DNA of 64,000 bases from Casuarina equisetifolia (Eukaryota; Streptophyta; Magnoliopsida; Fagales; Casuarinaceae). The stretch is from contig CM052355.1 of NCBI GenBank assembly GCA_028551475.1, positions 32,639,580-32,703,579 on the forward strand, written 5' to 3'. The translations under genes were made by a program, and so were the position numbers. Positions 11,140-20,800 of this stretch are shown piece after piece; the first letter of the stretch is position 1, and every line of letters begins with the position of its first letter. The notes beneath the pieces are model-generated. The model was not told the DNA's origin and made no database searches. It saw only the letters and a list, made by a program, of their open reading frames with translations.

Positions 11140-12440
11140 TTTATTTCCATCCTTGTCTTGTCAAGGAAAGAACAGAAAGGAACAAACTGTGACAATGTAG
11201 ATACCTAACTATGCTTTACATTTTAATACAAAACTTCACCCAGAACAAAAAGCAATTATCGGAGCGTGCTTCAGTTGCAGTTCCTTGATAAGCAGCTAGC
11301 TTCCTTTCATACTTCGTTCGAATGTACGAGACACTTGATCACTATTGAAGAAATCTTCAATCTCGTTATCTATCTCTGTCTCGCTCACCTCCCCCAAATT
11401 TCTCAGTCAATTCATCCTCAAAGATTGTAGCAATCGTATAAAAAAACTGCAGGACAACAATTTTGGCTCCTAAAAGTAAGGTGGTGAGAACCATTTTGAT
11501 AGAAGAAATAACCAGAAGTGGAAAGGATGAAGTTTTCAGCGAGATAATTGGGGTGCCTTTCCAAATTGCTTGTGCACAAACAAGTCAAAAAAAAAAAAAA
11601 AAAAACTCCAAAGCGATAATACGTTATGGCACCGAAATTATTTTAGTTTTCTTCATACTAGTATGCCAAAAGACTTGAAGCTCTTTGTATTTTCAAGTAG
11701 GTTATATGGGAGAAGCCCAATTTATAGCCCTCTACTTACCTGGAGAAATCAGAAAATACATGAGACTTGATAATTTGCTTGATATTCTTAAACTTCTCCC
11801 TAAGTTTTGTGATCTTTGGAATATCCTTATAGGCTTGAAGTGACTACACAATGGGTTTACGCCCTAAAATATATTGAAAAAAGAACTTATAAGTATATGC
11901 AACTTCATCAGTAATATTAATGGGTTCCAAAAGTAGTGTTTTATAATGATGATTCTTAATTATTTTTATACCAATTTTCTTGATTCTCATAAATTGTAGC
12001 TTACACTATTAAAGTAAACCCCGTAAAGTATTTCATTCCATGAATGGAATTCTTATTATACTAAGTGTGGACTATTCCTAAACCTTTACCACATCAAAAC
12101 ATACTACTTATTCCTAATAAATGTTGATATTCATACATCCTGAGATAGATCAAGAACAAAGAAATTAATTCCTGATTATTTGGTCTGTCACAAATTTATA
12201 ACAAAATCAACAGACTAATAATCATAATTTGTCCACCAAGTTAGGAGTTCAACTCCCCCCTCCACCTCCTCAGTGTGCATGCATTTATTAAAAAAAAATG
12301 AAGAAAAAAATATCACAATTTCATTTCAAATTCTATAACCAAAATCTAATGTGAAGGCATTCAACAAAGGGAAAGATCATACTGCTTTCTTTGCAATCAT
12401 CTCATAAAAAGGCTTTTTCCATCCCCTTCATAAAAATACA
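11140..12440 (-). pseudogene. Condensed VPS53 fragment (exons 11-10, introns 9 and 8, exon 6, intron 5)
   Basis: Reading the plus strand, this stretch matches by eye pieces of the VPS53 gene in the same orientation. Positions 11140-11400 match 48815-49110 (exons 11 and 10). Positions 11470-11575 match intron 9 (about 49370-49460). Positions 11600-11745 match intron 8 (about 50950-51090). Positions 11745-12260 match exon 6 and intron 5 (52354-52840). The exons have substitutions and small indels and cannot encode protein. Long intervening stretches of VPS53 are missing, so this is an internally deleted genomic copy and not a retrocopy, because introns are retained. The same condensed arrangement lies behind DEAD2 (27680-28600). 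Confidence 0.85.
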
Positions 12441-13040
12441 AAAAAACTAACATGAAGTATTTTCTTTGTGAATAGCTTCATAGCCATGTCGAGTCTTATT
12501 GCCTAGGTCCAATCTCCCCAATTCTTTGCTTTTGTCTTTCCTATAACCTTTTTTTGTCTAACAATAAGCTTCTGAATCTCTCAAATTTTCTTTCTTTTTC
12601 GTTTCCATTGAAAAAGATTATGAGAGCTTCATGGGTCTCTACATCTTCTCTTCAATTTACTCAGATTGGACCTTCAGTTGATAGATCAGGTTCTTCCTAT
12701 CTCAAATCGTTCGGGTTGTGGTGGATTCCATCTTCAACCAACTTAGATTAGGCTTAGGAGCTCGTCGGGTTCGTTTGCTAGGTTGTGTGCGGGATCGGGC
12801 TGTCGAACGGGTCGCGCGATGGAGAACGGGTGGCGATCGTGGGTCGCCCACCTGGACCGTGGGTTTGGGTCACACATAGGGCTCTGGGTCGCACCTACTG
12901 TTGGGCTTGAATCGAGACTGGGTTTGTCTCATGCCTACTGGGTCTGAATAAAGTGAATCGCACAGTTAAAACTGGGTCACACTTTGTACATGCATTGCTT
13001 CCTTGGCCCAAAAAAATCCCAAAATTTTGATGATTTCTTA
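12441..13040. other. Intergenic DNA with a short GC-richer GGGTC-rich patch
   Basis: The first part (about 12488-12560) shares a short stretch with 30619-30670. From about 12750 to 12975 the sequence becomes GC-richer and repeats GGGTCGC, GGGTTTGGGTC and related strings, unlike the AT-rich surroundings. No open frame or family is recognisable. Confidence 0.5.
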
Positions 13041-13044
13041 ATCT

Positions 13045-13505
13045 ATGCATGTCATCCTAGCATAGGGGTCATGCTAATATTCTTTGTATCTTTCCTATTT
13101 ATTGGTTGTCTTTTAAGACTTATTAAAGCTTATAAGATACATTATAAGTACTTTATCTTTTCATAAGCAAAAAATTTTTTTTTTTAGGAATTAGATAAGT
13201 TACATGGAAGAAAAATTATAAAATGTTTAAATTAATCCATCAATGGGCCTGAAATCCACTCCAAAAGATGCCTTAAGAAGATGGTACCCACCCATTTATA
13301 AATAGCCCTAGGAACACAAATGTATCCAATGTAGAAGCACTCATACCATTTTTCAAAAAGCCTTAATAAAGATAGAAGTTATCTATTAGTACTTTCCTTT
13401 TTAATATAAAATTCTTAGTCCAATATTCTTAACAATAAGGTGTTATTATAATTTAATGAAACTTTAAGAGCTACTAATATCTTTAAGTTTTAGCATTCTT
13501 TCGTA
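13045..13505. repeat. Dispersed repeat, copy A (probable non-autonomous transposable element)
   Basis: A stretch of about 460 bp matches 36785-37285 along its whole length by eye. Both start near GTCATGCTAATATTCTTTGTA and end near GTTTTAGCATTCTT. It contains a TATA-like TTTATAAATAG and no coding sequence. The right end lies exactly where the helicase pseudogene begins. It could be a solo LTR or a small non-autonomous element; I could not define target-site duplications. Confidence 0.6.
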
Positions 13506-15869
13506 TTTGTTTAATGATCAATGTGTTTATTAATTTATCTATTAAATTCTTTGAATCCTTCATTTTGTTTTCTTCTTTGCATGGTTTAGAAACCTTTAAG
13601 TTTTATTGTTTTAACTTAGTTTGCTATTGCTTTAAATTCTAACTATCAAGTTTGTTTGTCAAGAGATGCAAAAGGAGGGAAGTGTATTATTTTCACTCAA
13701 ATAAAATGTGATCTTGATTAATTGGCATTTGCTATGGCAAAAAGCCACAAATGTAAGGCTTTACATGAGGTTGATTTCAGAGATGGTTATTTCAATATTC
13801 TAGTGGCCATTAATATTGCAACACATGGGCTTGATATACCTAATGTTGGTCTAGTAGGTATTTGCTACATTATTCTTTCTTATATAATTCATTTTTAGTG
13901 ATTATAGTCCTACATGATTGGAAATTGACTTATATCCTATGATTATACTCCCACTAAGTTGGACATTGATTTATATCTCCTTAGCTTATGATTGATGTAT
14001 TAAAAAAGTAACTATTTTCTTGCATTTCAAGGTTAAATTCTTTCAAGTAATTTGTAATTCAGTATATCATTGATTTCTACTCTATGAGATCATGCTACAC
14101 ATTGTGCTTTTGGTTAACTTGGCTATGTTTTGAAAAAAATGATTGTAAGTTTTGTTAGATTGTTGCCTACTAACATTCCTTTCTTTTTTTTTTTTTGCAT
14201 TATTGCTTTGAAATATCACTATTAATAAAAGGACCTGTATCATAGAGTTGGATTTGTTCTTGAACAAACATGTACATGAACTAATTGATGCAATTATTGT
14301 TGAGTTATTGTTCCTTTTTGGATTTGAATTGGTAAATTGATGGCTTGGGTTGTTTAGAAAGTGTGACATTGTGAACCATTTATCTCCTATTGTTTTGAAG
14401 AAATATGTTTTTCTTTTTTCTTTTTGATATGTGTTCACTCTATTCCTATGCCTATGATTAAGGTTTTGATTTCTTTATTTTTGATTCAAAAATACACTTA
14501 GGACCCTTAGTCTTATATTGGTTGATTCATATGCCATGGCTAGATATGTAGTTGCCTTCCTTCTTTGGAATCTTCAACTTACTTCTTTGTATTTTAATGG
14601 TGCTTCCCCCTCTTTTGCCTTTTCTACCTTCTGAGGGACAGAAAAGGAGAGGAAGAACTTTTGTTCCTATACAAGTGTTTTTTTGGTGATCTTATATCTT
14701 TAGTTGCTCAACATTAAACTCTTGTCATGATTAGGTACTACATTATGAGCTTCCCACTAGCTTGGAGATATTTGTTCATTTATTTGGCCGAACAAGTCAT
14801 GTAGGAAAGAAAGGAAGTGCTATCCTTATTTGCACAGAGGACTAGGTGACAACTATCAAAGTTATAGAATGAGATGTTGGGTGTAGATTTATAAAGGTTA
14901 GGATATGCCTCCTAATTGATTTAAAAGTAATATAGATTTTTTGTGTTATGCTATTATTTTATTTTCAATCTTTATAATTGTGTGTTACTGGTTTACCTGA
15001 TGAGATGAATAAAGCTAGAATGCTTTTGAGGATGTTGTAAAAGCCTCTTGAAACTATGATTGACGTAGGTTCACACAAGTAAACTTTGCTTATCCACTGG
15101 CTAGGACTTTGGTTTTCAACTTGTTGTGGGTGTTAAGCTAACCAAATAATATATTTTCTTGAGTTGATTATGGATTTGACCATGCCCATTAAAAGTAGTG
15201 CTTATCTGGCTATGTAGTAGAGTAATTGAAAGTAATGGGCAAGTAATTGTGTTTAGAATTCTATGATTGATATGATTCCTTAGGTTCTTGTGAACTATTT
15301 GTATGATACCATAAATGTGCATATCCAACTCAATACACACATGAGAACATATACTCTATCATAGGGAATACTCATGAGTTGCATATCCTATTGTTACACA
15401 AACATATATTATTGCTTTTCTTGCACAAAAGTTAAATCATTCTACATGTCTAGCCTACATCACAATAAAAACAAAACCCTTAATGTTGAATGCTCATGTG
15501 CATGTAGGATCTACTGTTTAGAATTGGTCTCCAACTACTAAGATGTTTTATGTTGGACTAATTGCCTAATTTACTTATTGGCTATCAACTACCCAAAATT
15601 GAGGGTGGAAGTGGGGTCATGTTAGATGATATGGTTGGTGGTGGTAGATTTGGCTCTGTTGGATGTATGAGGTTTGGTCAATATGGTGGACCTAGCTTTG
15701 GGCATCTATGTTCCTTTAAGGGGCTTGGCTCAGGCAAATCATGTGGTGGTTTTTATGTCTTTAACACTAACTAATATGGGAATTTTGGTAGTTTAGACCA
15801 TTCAGGTGACTTTGGGGGCTTTAGATTAGATTGTTTTGGTAGTTCTGGTTCAAATTGTTTTGGTGGTAG
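13506..15869 (+). pseudogene. DEAD-box helicase pseudogene (remnants of intron 4 to exon 7)
   Basis: A degraded copy of the 3' half of the RH9/RH53-like gene. Remnants of exon 5 (about 13664-13855), exon 6 (about 14735-14896) and exon 7 (about 15592-15869) lie in order with recognisable introns. Exon 5 has an in-frame TAA and a deletion of about 40 bp around the Q-x-x-R-E-R region. Exon 6 has an in-frame TAG. The exon 7 acceptor CAG is changed to CAA, and exon 7 has a TAA. Exons 1-4 are absent. Intron 5 carries a CCTATGATTATACTCC stretch shared with DEAD2 and not DEAD1, so it is nearer to DEAD2. Many changes are C-to-T or G-to-A, as expected for decay of methylated cytosines. The 3' end is fused to an Lhca3 fragment. 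Confidence 0.92.
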
Positions 15870-16005
15870 GAAAAGGAGATGATGCTAGTGCTTGGGTTTT
15901 CACATCTTGCTTCTCACTTGGTGTCTATAATGAAGTAGTGAGCATATTGCTATCTAAAGAATGAGATGTTGCATTAGGATCTCCTCTTGCTACACTGGTA
16001 GTAGC
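15870..16005 (-). pseudogene. Lhca3 5'-end fragment (start of exon 1 and 5' leader)
   Basis: The plus strand here matches 5206-5355 by eye, i.e. the reverse complement of the first Lhca3 codons and the 5' UTR. Shared strings include GCTAGTGCTTGGGTT and CTATCTAAAGAATGAGATG. The start codon is destroyed (GCCATG has become TCACAT) and short deletions are present. It directly abuts the helicase pseudogene and precedes the AT-rich spacer. It therefore reproduces the Lhca3-to-spacer-to-helicase order of the first unit and marks the duplication breakpoint. Confidence 0.88.
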
Positions 16006-16009
16006 ACAA

Positions 16010-17465
16010 ATGGTGGTAATTCTATTGTTATGCAAATCTAAACAATTTATAACTTTGTGATGTAAAACAATATTATAGTGGTTTTTATGAATTCATAACT
16101 TACTAATGTAAAATAATTTTATATTGATTTTTGATATGCTTCTTCAACATACAGGTTTAATTTTGAGCATACTATAATACGGTTTTCACTCTGTAAATTT
16201 TGACCTATAATCATAGAAGTGCTAAAGGTAGATTGGACTTTAATATGATATTACAAAATTTAACCTTATTATAGAAGCTAATTCGAGAAAATAGATACAT
16301 TTATTACATATAAATCACTTTACAAATCCACATCTTAATAATATAAAACAACTCTATATTGATTTATAACAATTTTTTTTATAAGCAATATCATGAACAG
16401 AAGCATTTCTATTGTAAGGCAAAGCTAAACAATTTAGAACTTTGTAATGTAAAATAATTTTATAGTGATTTTTGATTTGCTTCTTCAACACAATTCTAAC
16501 TTGAACATATTGTAGTACCATTTTCACTTTGTAAATTTTGAACTATATTCATAAAAGTGCTAGAGGAGGATTGGACTTTAATCTCATATTACAAAATTCA
16601 ACCATCTCACGAAAGCTAATTTAAGAAAATAGATACATTTATTACATATAAATCAATTTATAAAGTTGTATCTTAGTAATATAAAATAACTCTATATTGA
16701 CTTATAGCAAGTTTTTTTTTTTTTATAAGTTGTAGCACAAATGGTAACAATTCTATTGTTTGGCAAAGCTAAACAATTTAGAACTTTGTAATATAAGCCA
16801 ATTTTATAGTTGTTTTTATAAATTCACAACTTAGTAACATAAAACAATTTTATAGAGATTTTTGAAATGCTTCTTCAACACAATGGTTTAATTTTGAGCA
16901 TACTATAGTACCATTTTCACTTTGTGAATTTTGACCTATATTCATAAAAGTGCTAAAGGTGGATTAGAATTTGATCTTAAATTATCACAAAAGTTAATTC
17001 AAGAAACTAGATACATTTATTACATATAAATCACTTTATAAATTCATATCTTAATAGTATAAAAGAACTCTATATTGATTTATAACAATTTTTTATCAGT
17101 AGTAGCATGAAAAACAACAATTCCATTGTTAGGTAGAGCTAAACAACTCATAACTTAGTAATGTGAATAATTTTGCAATGGTTTTTTTGAATTCATAACT
17201 TAATAATATAAAACAATTTTACAATGGTTTTTGATATGCTTCTTCAACATAATGGTTTAATTTTCAGCATCCTACCATACAACTTTCATATTGTGAATTT
17301 TGATTTATATTCCTAAGAGTGTTAAAGGAGGATTGGATTTGATATGATATTACAAAATTTAACTTTCTTACAAAAGCTAATTTAGGAAAATGAATACATA
17401 TATTACATATAAACTACTCAATAAATTTGTATCTTAATAATGTAAAATAACTCTGCATTGCCCTA
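16010..17465. repeat. AT-rich tandem array of about four 345-390 bp units
   Basis: A unit starting near TCTATTGTTAGGCAAAGCTAAACAA recurs at 16021, 16408, 16752 and 17122 (spacings 387, 344 and 370 bp). Each unit holds ATAACTTAGTAATATAAAAC, GCTTCTTCAACA and GACCTATATTCATA blocks. One copy of the unit occurs upstream of DEAD1 (about 5640-5860). The array is noncoding and forms the far-upstream region of DEAD2. Confidence 0.85.
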
Positions 17466-17479
17466 AGTAATTGGCTCCT

Positions 17480-17855
17480 ATGTGAAGAACCTCCGAAGTT
17501 CTTTTTAGCATTCACTTGAGTAGCTATTGTGGCGAATGTTAAAGAACTTGATCAGGTCGAATCCAGCAGCAATTTGGTTGGGTCTCCAGGATTCCAGCAC
17601 AGGGCTTAGGGTTGGAAATTCCGTGGTCCTAGGTTTTTTTACGATGATGGGGCTGAACTCAAATGAAGCCTTGACAGCATTTGGGCTTCGGCTTGAGCAA
17701 ACTCATGTTATCACATGTGCAAGAGGGCAGCATACCATGGATCCCGTAAATGTCTTGCGAGACTCTTCGGCGTCACGCACCCAAAAACCCCAGTGCATAA
17801 AACCCTGACTCCCCAGCCTTCAATATATGTCCATCTTCGGTGAAGCACCGAGGCA
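17480..17855 (+). promoter_or_regulatory. DEAD2 promoter and 5' leader, homologous to the DEAD1 promoter
   Basis: Aligns by eye with 5870-6282. Shared blocks include GGTTGGGTCTCCAGG, GACAGCATTTGGGCTTCG and ATGGATCCCGTAAAT. The telo-box of DEAD1 (AAACCCTAA) reads AAACCCTGA here (17800-17808), and the CT tract is absent. The promoter is therefore probably active or recently active but altered. Confidence 0.55.
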
Positions 17856-20800
17856 ATGGCGGGTATAGTCTTACGAAGGTCTTCTTCGATAATCTCCAGG
17901 CGGGTTCTCGTCGCCTTCACCACCACCACCCCTTCTAAATTATTCCGTCATCTGCACAATCCATCTTCATCGTTTTCTGACCTTCCTCTCGCAAATAGCG
18001 GGTTATCTTTCTCCCATAAAGCCAGGTACTTCCATTTCCTATCTGGGGGTTTGTCTTTCAGGTTCTCGTTGCCGTCGCAGGCCGAGTATGCCGCCGTAGA
18101 CGACTACGAGGTGAATGCCAGCTCTCATGACGAGAAGCTAGAGGTCTCCAAGCTCGGAATTTCTGAGGATATTGTGTCTGCTTTGGCCAAGAGGGGCATC
18201 AATAAACTCTTTCCCATTCAGGTCTTATAGCTGAAGCTCTTCTTCTTTCTGCTTGCTTCGATCCTCTCTATATAAATATAAACAAGAAATATATCTTTTC
18301 AGCTCAGTTTCTGTATTTTGTGTGCCTTTACTAACGCATGTGGTTAGTACCTTACTCTCGTCATGATCTCCAATCATCTCTTTGACTCTGTAGCAATTAC
18401 TTGTGGTGTTTTACCTTAATTTTTCTTCTGTCTAGAGGGCGGTTCTGGAACCAGCAATGCAAGGGTGTGACATAATCGGACGAGCTAGAACAGGAACGGG
18501 CAAAACTCTTGCTTTTGGAATTCCTATTATGGATAAGATCTTGCGGTTCAATGAAAAACATGGGTTCGTTTCTTTGCTTCATTTTTGATGCCCCTAAACA
18601 TCCCCCAAACAAAAAGAAGAAAAGAAAAATGCACTCGCGTTTGTGGGTTTTAAATATGTGGCGGAATTCCAACTTTTTCCTAAATGTATATTTTTTTATA
18701 AATGTTTTCATCATGCAGTCGGGGCAGGAATCCGCTGGCGTTGGTTTTGGCTCCAACAAGGGAGCTTGCTCGCCAGGTTGAGAAGGAGTTTGCTGAGTCG
18801 GCGCCAGCCTTGGATTCGATTTGCGTTTACGGTGGTACTCCCATCTCACAACAAATGAGGCAGCTCGACTATGGAGTTGATGTAGTTGTTGGCACACCTG
18901 GTCGCATTATTGATCTTCTGAAAAGGGGTGCTTTGAACTTGTCAGAAGTTCAGTTTGTTGTTCTTGATGAAGCTGACCAGTTGCTTCAAGTCGGCTTTCA
19001 GGAAGATGTTGAGACGATCTTGGAGAGGTTACCACAGAGGCGTCAGAGTTTGATGTTCTCTGCAACAATGCCATCTTGGATAAAGCAACTCACCCGAAAT
19101 TACCTAAAAGATCCACTAACAATTGATCTGGTGAGTTTGCAGCTTCATGTTAGTCAATCATCAAATTGTAGCGCTGACAAAGAGGCTAGTATTTGTCCGC
19201 ATCGTTCTCATTGTGCCCGCTTTCAGAGTATTCTTGATGGATACAACTGTATGCTTTCTTGTACTATCACTTTTCTTTGAGTTTGATTTGTCAGTACCTC
19301 TTACTTGGTGTCATTACAGGCGTGGGAGTTGGGGATAAAAAGTTCTGATCTCGCATGTTTTTAATTTGGTAATTGCTTTGGTACATGTCAGTGCAGCCTG
19401 AGGTCTATAGTTATGAAAGATATGTCCAATCATGCGATCTGCAAGTGTTAAAATTTGGGAAAATTTTTGTGGTCCATTCTGTGTTCGGCCATATAGTGTA
19501 ACTGCAGAAAGGTGGCATTTTGGATAGGGAGACAAGCTTATTAACGGCTCAACTGTTTTGTAGGTTGAAGAATGCAGACAAGCTTTTAACGGCTTAACTG
19601 TTTTGTAGGTTGGGGATTCTGATCAGAAGTTGGCTGACGGAATCTCTGTGTACTCAATTGCATCGGACATGTATGGAAAAGCTTCAATTATTGGACCTCT
19701 GATAACAGTACGATTCCAGAACTACTTTTCATTTTAAAAAATAGAAAAGGAATCCTCTCTGTTTGATGATTAATGTGTTTAGTCATTTATCTATTAAACT
19801 CTTCAAATCCTTCATTTTGTTTTCTTCTTTGCATGGTTCAGAAACCTTTAAGTATTATTGTTTTAACTTAGTTTGTCATTGCTTCAATTCTGACCATCAG
19901 ATTTGTTTGTCAGGAGCATGCTAAGGGAGGAAAGTGTATTGTTTTCACTCAAACAAAACGTGATTGTGATCGATTGGCGTTTGCTATGGCAAGAAGCCAC
20001 AAATGTGAGGCTTTACATGGGGATGTCTCACAGAATCAGCGGGAACGAACTCTTGCTGGTTTCAGAGATGGGCGTTTCAATATTCTGGTGGCCACTGATG
20101 GTGCTACACGTGGGCTTGATATACCTGATGTTGATCTGGTAGGTATATACTTCTTTTATAAAGTCTTTTTCAGTGAGTATAGTCCTACACGGTTGGACAT
20201 TGACTTATACCCTATGATTATACTCCTACTGAGTTGGAAATTGATTTTTGTTCTTATTTGTTGACAGTCAATTAGTCTCCTCAGCTTATAATTGATGTAT
20301 TCGACAGATACCTGTTTTCTTGCATTTCAAGGTTCAATATTTTTCAAGGACTTTGCAATTCAGTACATCCTTGATTTCTACTCTATGAGACTGTGCTGCA
20401 CGCTGTGCTTCTGGTTGACCTGGCTATGTTTTGAGAAAACTGATTGTAAGTTTTGTTGCCTGATAACATTCCTCCCCCTTTTTTGGGGTTGTTGCTTAAT
20501 GATGCTATAAATAAAAGACCTGTATTATAGAGTTGGATTTGTTCTTAAACAAACATGTACGCGAACTAATTGATGCAATTGTTGTTGAATTGCTGTTCCT
20601 TTCTGGATTTGAACTGATGAATTGATGGCTTGTGCTGGTTATAAGTGTATGGCTTCTGGTGGTTAGAAGTCTCACGTTGTGAGCCACTTATCTTCTATGT
20701 CTATGCTCAAGGTTTTCAATTCCTTATTTTGATTCAAATACGTACTTGGTACCCGTAGTCTTATATTGGCTGGTTCATGTGCCACGTTAGATACATGGTT

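Noticed and set aside
15562-15774. 70-codon open frame with the [12 protein letters not shown] start
   Set aside because: It is the remnant of exon 7 of the helicase pseudogene, with a lost acceptor and a stop, not an independent small gene.
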